From Apostichopus japonicus (lineage: Eukaryota > Echinodermata > Holothuroidea > Aspidochirotida > Stichopodidae), in NCBI RefSeq assembly GCF_037975245.1, contig NC_092562.1:30144054-30208053 (forward strand): a stretch of 64,000 bases of DNA. The letters are read 5' to 3'. Positions 52,746-64,000 of the stretch are shown here, one piece after another. The number at the start of each line of letters is the position of its first letter. Positions within the stretch are counted from its first letter, which is position 1. The notes beneath the pieces were generated by a model that was given only the letters and a program-made list of their open reading frames with translations, was not told the DNA's origin and did not search any database. The translations under genes were made by a program, and so were the position numbers.

Positions 52746-53740
52746 TATGAAATAGCCATAGATTAACTACACCAATGCAAATTACTACACAGGTGGAAGT
52801 ATATATTTGTAGACTAGGATATATTGTGTACATCTTTATCAATGTTTATCATGTTTATCACTTCTGAAGCTTTCAGTATTCCTTTTCTTCAAATATATTT
52901 TAAACGTATTTAATCAAGAAGAAATCAAATCATGGGACAATCTTTTTAGGTGTTACAGCTATTACAGTAAAGGTAGCCCTTGGAGAAATATTAATAGATA
53001 AATATGTAATCAGAACATATTGTTGCTTTATGTTCTTTACAAACAAGACATCACATTTCAAGTAATATCACATTAAGTTACATTTTAAGACTTACCACAT
53101 TTTTTTTTCTCAAATAAGTGGTGCTTTGGTGACCTCATCCACTCCTCTCATTAACACTCGTTTGTAGCTATTTTCTGTGACGTATGAGATACATTGTTTG
53201 ATTATTCTGCCATCAGTTGACCTGGAGCAAATAATGATACCTTTAATCAAAATATTTTAGTTTTGAGGAACACTTCTGGAACTAGTTCGATACCGGTTGA
53301 GTCATATCAACTAATTTATGAAATACCAAATTTGTTTGTCATTCTTTGTCCAATTATTATTGGCTAGATTTTGGAGCCTTCAATGTTAGGCTAGGTACTG
53401 GAGGGATTTCAAGAAGTTTACACTAGTCTAACAATGTTTAACATAAGCTTTTGATCTGTATTTTTAGTTTTGCATATAAAAAAAAAAACACCAAATGAAA
53501 GCTTTTGAAGAAGGTTGAATTTCGACATCAAATTATATCACTAAACTGTCAATTGTCACAGATATTATTTTACCGTTGCACTGATCATGTTAATACAAGT
53601 GTGGGGACGTTCTGGTATATATGATAATGTGGTTGCACACACAAGACTCTGTTTAGGATGTGAAGGGAGAAATGTCTACGGTCCCCAACTTTTCGAAAAC
53701 ACCATGTCTGATCATTAAATCATGAAGCTGCCATCAGTCC
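52746..53740. other. Intergenic, no feature seen
   Basis: AT-rich sequence downstream of the receptor's probable poly(A) signal. Confidence 0.5.
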
Positions 53741-54400
53741 ATGACCAGATTCAAAGATCGGTACATGATCACATCCAGCAACGGTACATGATCCTATTCA
53801 GTGATTAGTACATGATCAGATTCAGTGATCAGTACATGATCAGATTCAGCGATTGATACTTGATCAGATTCAGTAAACAGTACATGATCATAATGATAGT
53901 ACATGATCATATTCAGTGATCAGTACATGATCAGATTCAGTAATTGATACTTGATCAGATTCAGTAAACACTGCAGTACATGATCATAATGATAGTACAT
54001 GGTCATATTCAGTGATCAGTACATAATCAGATTCAGTGATCAGTACATGATCAGATTCAGTTATTGATACTTGATCAGATTCAGTAAACAGTACATGATC
54101 ATAATGAATGATGGTACATGACCATATTCAGTGATCAGTACAAGATCACATTCAGTGATTGATACTTCATCAGATTCAGTAAACAGTACAGGATCATAAT
54201 GATGGTACAATCATATTCAGTGATTAGTACATGATAAGATTCAGTACTTGGTACATGATCAGATTCAGCGATTAGTACATGATCACATTCAGTAATCAGT
54301 TCATGATCAGATTAAGTGATTGGTACTCGATCAGATTCAGTGATTGATATATGATCAGATTATGTGAGGTAGGTGATCAGATTTTGTGATCAGTACATGA
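53741..54400. repeat. GATC-rich minisatellite (about 23-base unit)
   Basis: Roughly 28 units of GTACATGATCAGATTCAGTGATCA-like sequence with irregular variants such as ATACTTGATCAGATTCAGTAA and CATGATCATAATGAT. Some variants recur in the same order, giving a higher-order pattern. Confidence 0.95.
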
Positions 54401-55951
54401 TAGAAGCTTTGAAGTTCTCTCAGGCTGAATAGGCAAGACAAGTTATTAAGCCAAATAATCAGTTCTACTGAATATTCCTTTTCGCATCATTAATGAAGAT
54501 TGCTGCAGACAAACAATATTTGAAAGCCTCTCATTTGTAAAATTGTGAATCTGCTTCATTTCCATAGAAATTGAACTAGGAAGAATACTTACACTGTGCA
54601 TGCAGTTCTCAGTTTAATGTTACTGTTGCAAACTGGGTACTGAAAGTAGTTTATGCAGGATAACATCCCACGTTATGAAGTGAGAGTGCAAACACGTTTG
54701 ATACATGTCTACATTTAGTCAATCATCGAAGGATGTAATGTTAGCACGAGTAGTGGCTTGAGTGTGCCGTTTTGCCAAAAAAGTTTAGTCAAAACATTGT
54801 TAGTGAATATCATGAGGCCTTAAAATCATAGTTGAGTAAATTCAGGCAATTATTCCATAAAATAGCCTATAAAATTTCTGTCCAGAACATACCTGGCTAG
54901 GCTGAGTAGGCTTTGGCCTACCTAAAACTCAGATTACTGGATAGGCCTATAAAATTGGCAAATTTACAGTGTTGGGAATATATTGAAAATGGAGGATGTG
55001 TTTGAATATTTGTACAGTTTTAGATATGTTAATAGATTGAAATATTCTAGGCTTTAGTTATGACATAGTGTAATATTGTGACAAGCCCGCTCCTCCGACA
55101 TGTAATATTATATCGGGACTCGCGATAGAAAGGTACTGGGGTTATCTTGATGCCGTATTTCATGCTTCTTCAGGAGACGTCTCGAACGGAAGATAGAAGA
55201 AAACAATGAGTTCACAGAAAAACAATTAGTTGACAAGATCGGATTTGATTAGTGATTCGGTATAATTTCTTCTCTGTCGATTCTCTTACAAACAAAATTA
55301 CAATGATTTGACTCCGTCAATTACGCAATTCGAAGGAGTGATGAAATGGTGACGAAGTAATGACGAAGTGACGAACTTGCGGCACCCATGCCGCCTTTCA
55401 TAAAACAATCCACCGAAAATCCCTCTGCGCATAATCAGAAGGCAGCCAATAACCTGCTCATCCTGCATTAGCTTAACGATATAAAAATCATTGGATAAAT
55501 GACTGATCTGCCCTGATTGGTTGGGACTTTGGAAGTCCACCCCTTTCTATGGAAACTTCCATACCACGTGAGAAGAACCTTCTCGAATGTTCCACAGACA
55601 CAATGGAATCTATTTTGGGGAAAAGGCCCTGTGACATGATTAAATAAGATAGTTAAAAACTTCTCGTGGGGAAACTGAATCTTTGACCTAGATAAATATA
55701 TAAGGGGCCTGTACGGTGTCTCGATGGAGTTTTTCTGGAACATCAAAAAGGCAGTATTACTATTTCATAACAATAGGCTAACCTAATTTAGACAAAGGGC
55801 AAGGCATAGGCCTATATAGGCTGAGCCTGTTTTCCTAGTACTGAATTGTTAGTGATAAGCAAAGGACATCAAAATCGTCATCCAATGTCACGGTTTTTCT
55901 GACATGTGGATATATCGTAAGGGATACAGTTTTAAGTAAACTGAGATGGTG
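54401..55951. other. Intergenic, no gene recognised
   Basis: The stretch around 55080-55745 is less AT-rich and has a TATA-like TATATAAGGGG near 55700, but I could not support an LTR or gene there. Confidence 0.4.
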
Positions 55952-56011
55952 GTAATAGTCATGGGCGTCAATCCAGGGGGGGGGGGGACACGTAACCCCA
56001 CATTTTGATGG

Positions 56012-56539
56012 GTGGGGGACACAATATCAAATGTCCTCCCACACACATTTGGAAAAAGAGTAGTGTCTATTTGGTTAGGGCTTACACATCTCAGGATTCA
56101 TATCATCGAATATCACTCAATGTTGCTGAATGGAGAATTCCACCCAGATCTCGTGAGTTGGTATCCTGAGCTCGCCGACAATCTTAAGCTTAGTCTGCCT
56201 TTCTTTCGAGGCCAGTTCCAGTCGTCGTCGGTTGAAGGGTATAGACAAATATTCAAGTCGATGAATTCAGCGGTACGGGCTATTTTTGGTTAAGTGGAAG
56301 CTCTCTTGCGGTTGCTCCTCGTCTCCTCCGCCAGATCGATGGAAGCCGAGAGATCTTTTAGTGCTTTGAGGCGTTTGAAGACATGGCTAAGGAACACCAT
56401 GACTCAACAGAGGCTGAACCATGTGATGGTGGGCCATATTCACCGCGAACGTCTAGCCCAGTTGAAGCCTGAGGAGTTAGCAGAGAAGTTCGTTGGTTCC
56501 TTGGATTACAGACGCCGCATCTTCGGGCGATTCCAGTAG
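56012..56539 (+). pseudogene. hAT transposase C-terminal fragment
   Basis: The frame reads from VLPHTFGKRVVSIWLG through LVSWYPELADNLKLSLPFF to a TAA at 56291, then continues in the same frame as LLRLLLVSSARSMEAERSFS, ALRRLKTWLRNTMTQQRL and GHIHRERL. The last part is the classic hAT C-terminal dimerisation region (ERSFSxLRRLKTxLRxTM). The N-terminal catalytic part is missing and a stop interrupts the fragment, so it cannot be functional as it stands. Confidence 0.9.
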
Positions 56540-58226
56540 AAAACTAGTGCGATCCGTCATTATCATAAGAGACAGCCCTTCATAGCTAGAGCCAAAGCCT
56601 GTACATAGTTGTTGTTTAGTTGTAGACGGTGTTTCAAAGACGGCGCCCGTTCCCTAATATTGGGGAAATGAAATAGGGAGCATATTCCGTGACAGCGCAT
56701 CCCATGTTACCTTGTTGTTGAGTGATACCGGAGTTTACTCCACAATGAGAACACTGGGTACACACAGGACGTCGCTAGAAGGGGGGGGGGGGTTGGGTGT
56801 GGGGATGTCTCACCCCAAACTTGGTAAAACTGACGATAGTTGGAAAATCGGAGTGCATCAGTCGGAATTTCCGACTGTCGCACTCTAGTTTATCTAGGCC
56901 TATCTATTTATTCCTGTGATTGTGCATAACCTAAAAATTGAATAATTTCGAACAAAATTGATCTTTAATGTGTCATATTTACCACGTTTTCCTTGCCACT
57001 TTGAGAATTGTATCTCACGATTCTTATACTCCACCGTACATAACTTCATATGATTTTGGATACTCAAGAAAAAAATGCCTAATAGAACTAACGTCATAGG
57101 CGTAGGATCCCAATTTGATTTTGGGGGTTGAAACGACTTGCCGGAAAAAATACCAACATTTCGCGCGTTCCACATGTTAATGTGCATATCATATAGACAT
57201 GCGTCGGTTTTTACATCGCATGCAAATAACATACAATCATTTTCCGCCTTATTACCCTTCCATATTGGTTATCATTATTGGGGAAGTCGTTACAACATAA
57301 ATGGTAATATTTATATAATTTTAAACACTGAAAAACACATTGCAAATTATCTTTCTTTTCAGTAGGTGCCCAAAAAGTGATAAGCATATTGCCCGAATTT
57401 TCACAAAAATACTTGGTTGGGGTGGGGGGCTAATAAGTTTGTGAAATGAGTGCCAGTGCGTACAAATGTATCGAAAAAAATGTTCGGAACAAAAGTGCAG
57501 TCGCGAAAGATTGGGTATCTGACGGCACTGACCGTATCGTTGACAAGTAGCGCGAGGGTGGGGGGGGGGGGGGTACAAAGCAGCAGTCGGAATTTTCTGG
57601 CTTCAAAACCCATCCAGTTGGATTTTTCAGAATCATCAGGCCTTAGCTACGTCCCTGGGTACACGGTGGTTACATAGTACGCTCCGACCAGAATTCACCC
57701 GATTACCAGATGCAGATCCACTTAGCAACCGAGGTAACTTGCGTGAGGACTCCAACGAACAACCACTAATTTATGTTGATGCCTTCATCACTTTAGCCAC
57801 CACTCACATGGGACCTATTCTAAGTCTGACGATACATGCGCTTCTGTGAGGTCCTGAAAACATAATTAAAGTGGTTTGTCTTGCCATCCTTGTTTCAAAT
57901 TTCATACAAATGCATTCTCGTAGACCTAACAAAACATTTAAACTGACAAAAGTGTGTCACGGGTGGCATTAAAATTCATTAGTGGTTTAACATGCTGGCG
58001 TATGAAGACTTTTGGCCAAATTTGCGCAAAGCTCACTATACGAACTCGGATCTGGGCTGTGCCTAATTAGTTAGTTATTTAAATTATTAAGAATGGCGTA
58101 TGAGGAAATGCACCATTTGGGGTATGACTGCCCGGACGGCAAGTCGAGAAACTCACATGCAGTCGCGGCGGATATCTTCCTTCGCCTATATGTCCGGGGA
58201 CATTTTGGGACATCGTTCCTATAGGC

Positions 58227-58597
58227 CAGGGGTGGGCAACCTACGGCCCGCGGGCCACATGCGGCCCGCCGGTGACTTTTTTGCCGCCCGTGAGATGTCA
58301 AAAGGAAAAGAAAAAATCAATCTATTTTACCTCATCACAAAAAAAAAACGACTATAGCTGCTTAGAATTTATCTGCACTAATGATGCTGTGAGGTAGGTC
58401 TGTTATCACCATTAATTATCAACTGGACTGTATTGACATTATGTTTTTGTGAATACAGATTAGTGCACACACCTATTGCTTGAAAGTACTCGGAAGCAAA
58501 GGTTTGAAATCAACAGCAGGTCGTTGGTTAGGTGCGGCCCTGTCAATCTTTCACTCATAAAATCTGGCCCATTCATTCCAAAAGGTTGCCGACCCTG
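58227..58597. mobile_element. Nested hAT-type MITE (371 bp)
   Basis: The ends CAGGGGTGGGCAACCTACGG and AAGGTTGCCGACCCTG are inverted. The flanks are an exact 8-bp duplication, CTATAGGC (58219-58226 and 58598-58605). The GGCCCGCGGGCC word near the left end is common in hAT MITEs. It was inserted into the larger hAT element after that element landed. Confidence 0.93.
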
Positions 58598-59105
58598 CTA
58601 TAGGCCTATGTCTGAGGCCCTGCGGTCATTCCTTTACCGACTTGGTGCAATATAATGTGCCCATTTCGAAGTAAATTTATTCACAGATTTTTAGTTGTCA
58701 TAGGTTCAAACAAATGAGGGGTATTCTATCCTGAAACATAGGGCAATATGGGGCTGGGGTTCCAGTTCGCCGCATCATTTGTCAAATTGCACCGGGTTCT
58801 AATGTTCATGTCAATTGGAATCACTAATAAAAGAAATAATCCACCAAAAATTAAGGTCGCATGAACTTTATTGCAGATTTCCTGAGTGACGAATTTGTAG
58901 TTTTCTCCCGAAATCACGTAACTAGATGGCTGCTATCCAGCCTGGCAAGTGCCATCTCCAGCGATCTGGCAGGTATTGAAATCTGAAATTTTCTTGGTAC
59001 GCTGCGCGCCAACCGATGGTGGCGCTCCGCTTAGATAGTACTTACGGCTGGAATACTCGAATCGATTACGTTCCCCCCACGTTTCAAATCGGATTGACGC
59101 CCCTG

Positions 59106-59609
59106 CTAATAGTTGTCATTATGCTTTAGTCATATTGCATCCGAAGGGACAGCCGTTAGCCAGTCTAGCTAGAGGCCTAGGTTAGCTATATCAAGGGTCC
59201 AGTGAATAGCAATACACCGGCTGTGCAGAAGACACTAGTTAAATAATTAAATTCCTATGTAATTGCTTCTACTATCGTTTCCTAAGAATTACCTGTGAAA
59301 CTGCAGTCCACTGCTACAATTTAGACAATTTTTGCACCCAAAAGCGGCACCTGATATCACCATTTCAAGTGATGTGTGTCACCTTTATCACCTTAGTTTT
59401 TGAATTACGCGACGGTACTTTCTTGTTTCTATACGTGAAATCTACTCTCGTACAAGCAAAGCGCCACCAGCTGGAAGAGTGGCTACAGTATAAGTCGCAT
59501 GACGTCATAATTCGTACTTCAATTCCGATGTTGATTTCTCATTATTTATGATCTCCTTAGAGCTCTCTTATACTCTAGATCTCCTCAGAGCCTACTCTCA
59601 ATGTATTGT
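59106..59609. other. Intergenic, no feature seen
   Basis: Short spacer between the hAT element and the Penelope fragment; nothing recognised. Confidence 0.5.
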
Positions 59610-60240
59610 AAGTAAAATAAAATAAAACTGTTAGAAAACTGCTTATCCACTAGAGAGCCTTTGTAAGAGAATGTGTAAAAGTAAGTTTGCCTGACGTTTC
59701 GATCATAGCATAGCATAGACCATAGAATCGCTTCTCGAGGGTGGTTTTGTTTTCGCCAACATACTGGATTCCGCAAACACTACAAGAGATCAGGTAGATG
59801 CCATTAGTGGTCGTGCAAGTGATGTGACCCTTAGTCTTGTGTGTGAGAGTTGCATACAGTGGCTGGTGATGGAATTGGACTCAACAATGTGGTGGCTGCA
59901 GACCATGCATCTTGAAGTACGAACACATTTGAAAGTACCATGATGAAGGGTTGTAGGGTTAGAAGTTAGAGGTGGAACAGCAGCATGCACAAGAAGGTGA
60001 TGGTGGGTTTTCCAGGGACGGCTCGTTGGAGTCTATCTGAAGGGAGAAGAATGTTGTGGCTGTTAGTGGTGATTTGTTGAAGAGGAGGGTGATTAGGGTG
60101 GAAAGTGAAAACCAGAGGGAGCTTGTAGTCGCAATCTCTTCCCTTTTTGTCCTTCATTGCCAATGTGGATGATCTGGATAGGGAGCGGTCTCTCTGAATT
60201 GCTTCAGGAATCCATATTTCACAATACTGAGAGAGGAGAC
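59610..60240 (-). mobile_element. Penelope-like element fragment with GIY-YIG endonuclease
   Basis: On the minus strand near 60100 the frame gives LPLVFTFHPNHPPLQQI and LLPSDRLQRAVPGKPTITF; near 59940, LHHGTFKCVRTSRCMVCSHH; and near 59820-59720, in a shifted frame, TNGIYLISCSVCGIQYVGEN. These are the successive landmarks of the Penelope C-terminal region, with GIY...YVG as the endonuclease core. Terminal-repeat sequence (ACTGCTTATCCACTAGAGAG, CTGACGTTTCGATC) follows at 59625-59703. Frameshifts are present. Confidence 0.88.
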
Positions 60241-60957
60241 CCTAAATGCTCTCATATTCCCCATGAATTAGGGGAACCCAAGGAATGGTCAAAACGGTAT
60301 TTCATATAATATAGATATTAGATATGACTATCAAATGAGAGGAAAAAAACACAAGGAATATTAATCTACCTGTTACTATGTTGAAAAGCTGAAAATTTAC
60401 CGACAATATTAATCTACACCCACTGTTGGCTCGGTTGGGCAACGTGGGTGGGTGGGGTTGGGAGGAGTTAAAACTAAACACTGAAGTTTATGAAAGTAAG
60501 GCATTATGGCTTTCAAATGAAAGGATATTACATTAGGAATACATTTTCATAAGGACAAATGTGATACTCCCAAACTTTGTCACATATGCTCCCTTTAAGG
60601 ATGGGGGTGGGAGAGGTGGTGGAAAACTGAGCTAGTTTGCATATTTGTAGCCTAAATTTGAAAATAAATGGGGTTAGGGAAGCCTGTGTCATTAGAGCCC
60701 TCCTTTAGGAGAGCCTCCAATGATAAGCATAGGTATATTCAGACAAAATGATACCCCAAGTCAGAAAAGATGTTCAAGGCAATGCCAATAAGACAATGTA
60801 GGTGGAAAATATGTGACTCTGTTTCTCTATGAAATGCAAGTTAATGAAACAAACAATGGGTTTGTATCACTTTAAGTACATCACATTTGAGTTCAGTTTA
60901 CCTCTTATTTATTTTGCAATGTAGCTTTATCCCTCTTTATATTTCATTTTCTCCCAT
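60241..60957. other. Intergenic, no feature seen
   Basis: No coding signal; a G-rich patch near 60600-60620. Confidence 0.5.
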
Positions 60958-61866
60958 CTATGCTACCACATCAATTTCTTCATCTACAACTATGTCCATC
61001 AAATCAAGTTCATCTATATCGGTAATATCACTTCCTTCATCTGAATTGTCTTCTTTCCACATATCTCCACTTCCGTCTTTTGAGTCATCAACAATCCTAC
61101 TGCAGGAGTTTACAGAGAACAGTACATGGTACATTAGCTGACTTACAGTACTTTGGCATTTAGCCTTGCACTTGCTTTTTGCACAAACACAAAAGGAAAT
61201 ACTTTGAGCTTGGACTGGGAAGGCTGGTTGTGTAGATATTATAGGTTCCACGATAACATTTTCATTGATTTTCCAGCCAATGGTTTGAGCTGCAGGTAGT
61301 TCAGGCTGTGGTAGATGTTCATTTTGCATGACCAATGAGGACAAAAGCGCTCTCTTCAAATGGTGCATAAAACTATCCTCAGTGGGCAACAGACCCTGAA
61401 TTTTGGTAGTTAATGTGAATTGGTGAATTCGGTAGCTCCTTAAAGAAGCAAACTTGCCACCTCCACCTGCTTGAATAAGAAGTTGACGAGCTTCTTGAAC
61501 CAGTGTGTCTGTGATTTCACCACAACCTTGTTCTCCGTAACTTGCCTTTTGTTGCATTCTATGACCTTCCTAGCCTTCAAAAACTTCCTTTTCCCAACAT
61601 TTCGTATGTAACTGACATCATCCATTCCTGAAAGCGCATGGAGCCGGAATTGGCTGCAGCTTAAAATCGGCTTCCCTTAGTGTTCATGCAGCAATTGTAT
61701 GCGCTGGAATGTACTCTTCGGATTTGCGTCGAATATAAAGTTTTACACCTGGCTTTTGTGAAGCATAATATACACACATAACAATGATGTCAGTATCTTG
61801 TGCATAAACTACCACCCTGTTTACTCCATCTTTTTTAATATGCATCAATGGCATGGAGAATAACAC
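60958..61866 (-). pseudogene. Fragment of a repetitive, probably mobile, cysteine-rich protein gene
   Basis: Minus-strand frames give in order VVVYAQDTDIIVMCVYYASQ (61.8 kb), ALSGMDDVSYIRNVGKRKF (61.6 kb), LLPTEDSFMHHLKRALLSSL (61.35 kb), WKINENVIVEPIISTQPAFP (61.25 kb) and FCVCAKSKCKAKCQ (61.17 kb), then an acidic tail. I recognise this as a family seen in many copies in invertebrate genomes (DTD motif, ALSGxD, two-Trp region, final cysteine cluster). Its function is not known to me. Here it is split over frames and lacks its N-terminus. Transposon origin is inferred from copy number and context. Confidence 0.6.
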
Positions 61867-63236
61867 GTGTGTCTGCCTCTTTTACACTAACGTGAATCCT
61901 AAATGTTGTCTAATGTTTCACTTAGTTTCTGTAAATTATTTTTTATCAAAAACAAAATTTTGCAGCATGATTTTTTATCTCCAGATACCCCTCATATCAC
62001 ATTTGAGCAGTAACGTTTTTTGCGCACTTTATATAGGCCTATGCTTTCTTTGAGATTTGTTTGTATAGTAGTACGGTAAAGTGGGTATAAACCTGTTTTA
62101 CCCGTCAAATTCTCTCAGATCAGGGATTCTCCCCACCCCAATCTCTACCAAGCACCACTGCCCCTGGTATCCCGCGTAGCAAGCCGGGGTTGTGGGGAGT
62201 TAATTATTCAAATTTCTCACATGGGGAGGGGGACACCCCTGCCCTCAGACCTCTCCCCAGGACGGCGATCACAAGATGATATATTTGACCCCCCCTTTCA
62301 TAGAATCAAGGATCCGCCCTTGCCCGCAGATCAAGTAAATCTCAGGGAATCTATATTTAGAAAAAAAAACATGTGAAGGACCCCACCCCCGTACGAATTT
62401 AAGAAGCGGAGGTTGCCCTGGGAGAGTTAATCCCCAGCCATGGCGTAGCCAGGATTTTTGGTTGGGATGGCCAAATCATGATTTTGTTACTATCTAAGCA
62501 GAGCGCCACCTTCAGTTTGCGCGGAACGTAGACACTGTAGAAAAGGGTACCTCTAGATCGCCGGAAATGGCACTTGCCAGGTCATGCAAGTTGCATCTAA
62601 AAAAATTGTTTATTTTGGGCGAATAATTGTGTTATCTTTTAATTGGGAGTGGCTTTGGCCACTCCATGGCTACGTCTGTGACCCCAGTCAAAAATATGGA
62701 GGGGCTGCCCGAACTATTCAAGCGGAAAAATACTTTTGTTCTCTCATAAGTGATAATCACCAGATACATTACATTGCATCTAGACTAAGGTCATTACTTA
62801 TTTAAAACATTCTCAACTGTTTTATTTGCCTCAATTGAAAAATATAAGACTAACCCCCAAAATAAGAAAAGTTTTGAACATAAATTAACTTCAAAAGTTG
62901 CAAAATATAGCCTAATCCCTAGCACCAGATTGTATATAAGGACCCTTAATTATTCAAAATATTCTCAAATAGGGAGGGGCACCCCCTCCCCTCAGACAAC
63001 TCTCGAGGACGGCGATCAGAAGATGATATATTAGGCCCCCCTTTCATAGAATCATGTACATCTTAGAGCATCTATATTTTAAAAAATATGAGAGGGCACA
63101 TACCCCCACCCCCCCCCCTCCGTACGATATTACGCTCGGCTTCGCCTCGTCATTCAGACCCCCCCCCTCCCTTCCTTTCTCAAAATCCTGGTTCCGTGCT
63201 TTCTCACTACATACGTACTGAAGGTTATTGCATTTA
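61867..63236. repeat. Repeat-rich intergenic stretch with a partial direct repeat
   Basis: 62198-62330 and 62940-63060 share TTAATTATTCAAA, then GGACGGCGATCA(C/G)AAGATGATA and CCCCCCTTTCATAGAATCA. Between them, about 62489-62585 is the reverse complement of the GGCGCTCCGCTTAGAT/ATTTCCGGCGATCT block found in the 24.4-kb and 55.96-kb elements. These look like overlapping remnants of the same transposon families. Confidence 0.65.
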
Positions 63237-64000
63237 CAGGTGCGTATCCAGGGGGGCGTTGGGGGCGCGCGCCCCCCGGGTAAGAAAAAGAGAAGAGAAA
63301 AAAAAAGAGAAGAAAAAAGGAAAAAAGAGGGGAAAAAAAGAGGAGGAGGAGAGGAAGGAAGGGAAAAGAAAAAGAAGAAAGAGAGAAAAAGGAGAAAAAG
63401 AGGGAGTAAAAGCAAAACGCGCAGACACCGGGAAGAGAAAGAAGAACAGTGACATCATTACAGCGCTGAAGGGTAGCCAGTGACGGATCAATGATTTCGT
63501 AAAAGTGTGACTCACCCTACCCCTTACACCGACAACTCCATTTTTTGACGTTTCCATTTTCCTCTCTCACTAATGATCTATATATATACTATATATGGTC
63601 TATCATAACGCGTGTGTAGAATTGTGCTATGAAACCAACTGTGGCTGGTCTCGAACTCGACCGTGTCGTCGGGGAACATGACGCATTTTGGGATGGGGGC
63701 GACCGCCCGCCCCCCCCCCCCATTCAGCACTTTTTTAAATGATATCGCTAAGTAATTTCAAAATAGAAAGTGCTTAGAGGCAACTTACAAGCCTGGGAGG
63801 TGTCATTTCCAGCGATCTGGGAGACATTTTTGGCCAAATTTGCTTGTACGCTTCGCGCCAACCTATGGTGGCGCTACGCTTAGATAATTTGCCTACAGGC
63901 TTCGCCCCTCCCTTGGCAAATTCCTCGCTACGCGCCTGTTCGAATTTGTAACGCAAACAGCAGATATCACATCATATCAGTGAGCATGAAAATGGCGTTC
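63237..64000. mobile_element. Second copy of the 24.4-kb TIR element, cut by the window edge
   Basis: From CAGGTGCGTATCCAGG onward this is almost base-for-base the same as 24447-25208, including the purine tract, the CTATCATAACGCGTGTGTAG word and the GCGCCAACCTATGGTGGCGC block, with only small indels. Its right end lies beyond the window. Confidence 0.93.

Larger units (their letters stand above)
55960..59105 (+). mobile_element. hAT element, 3.1 kb, internally decayed
   Basis: The left end CATGGGCGTCAATCC and right end GGATTGACGCCCCTG are inverted. The 8-bp flanks GTAATAGT (55952) and CTAATAGT (59106) agree at seven of eight bases, the hAT target-site length. Inside, 56012-56539 encodes the C-terminal part of a hAT transposase in the + direction. 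The element also contains sequence related to the 24.4-kb element (near 57140 and 58945-59035) and a nested MITE at 58227. Confidence 0.88.

Noticed and set aside
53741-54400. CRISPR-like appearance of regular short repeats
   Set aside because: Units are directly adjacent with no unique spacers, vary in sequence, and the window is eukaryotic.
55077-55742. Possible solo LTR (TGTGACAAG... to ...GGAACA with a TATA-like box near 55700)
   Set aside because: No target-site duplication, primer site or second LTR could be found; the TG...CA ends may be chance.
62437-62680. Small element with GTAGCCA-type ends
   Set aside because: The inverted match is only about seven bases and no target duplication is visible.

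Overview
This is a gene-poor, intron-rich, AT-rich animal genomic window. Its main content is most of one large receptor gene on the + strand, with the last 12 kb made of transposons. The combination of a Tie-type ectodomain, small phase-1 exons, GT-AG introns of 0.2-5.5 kb and abundant hAT, Penelope, non-LTR and tRNA-SINE-like repeats fits an invertebrate deuterostome. An echinoderm, perhaps a sea cucumber, is my best guess; this is inference, because no species can be read directly.

Main gene (1531..51306, +). I could chain 35 exons with consistent splice phases into one open frame of about 1,856 codons ending in TAG at 51304-51306. The start codon and signal peptide lie upstream of the window. 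In order the protein has two Ig-like exons, four EGF modules, a third Ig-like exon, five fibronectin-III domains, a membrane-proximal domain, one transmembrane helix, a tyrosine-rich cytoplasmic linker of about 170 residues, and two tandem tyrosine-phosphatase domains (D1, D2). The ectodomain resembles a Tie/TEK receptor kinase (EGF block, Ig, FN3), but the cytoplasmic half is a receptor tyrosine phosphatase. D1 keeps the WPD loop and the Cys but has Ala where the HCX5R Arg should be, and it lacks the KNRY motif. D2 keeps KNRY and CX5R but lacks the WPD aspartate. Each domain therefore lacks part of the catalytic set.

Structural oddity. At least six exons of this gene are followed, or in one case preceded, by tandem copies of their own 3' end, usually including the 5' splice site (17.6-18.4 kb, 23.1-23.5 kb, 27.85 kb, 29.9 kb, 32.6-33.4 kb, 38.6-38.8 kb, 44.1 kb). 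The same kind of local duplication recurring throughout one gene is the most unusual pattern in the window.

Mobile DNA. Introns carry a tandem duplication rich in a TCACGCGAGTCAC motif (5.2-7.0 kb), a TIR element inserted in a minisatellite (7.9-8.7 kb), a minus-strand non-LTR retrotransposon (11.7-13.8 kb), a SINE (15.9-16.2 kb), a 2.1-kb TIR element (24.4-26.6 kb), a Penelope fragment plus a plus-strand non-LTR element (41.3-43.1 kb) and a decayed hAT-like element (about 44.5-48.7 kb). The end sequence of that hAT-like element is repeated in inverted orientation at 1-897. Downstream of the gene are a GATC-rich minisatellite (53.7-54.4 kb), a hAT element with a nested hAT MITE (55.96-59.1 kb), a Penelope GIY-YIG fragment (59.6-60.2 kb), a fragment of a repetitive cysteine-rich gene (60.9-61.9 kb) and a second copy of the 24.4-kb element running off the window edge. 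I found no tRNA, rRNA or CRISPR array.
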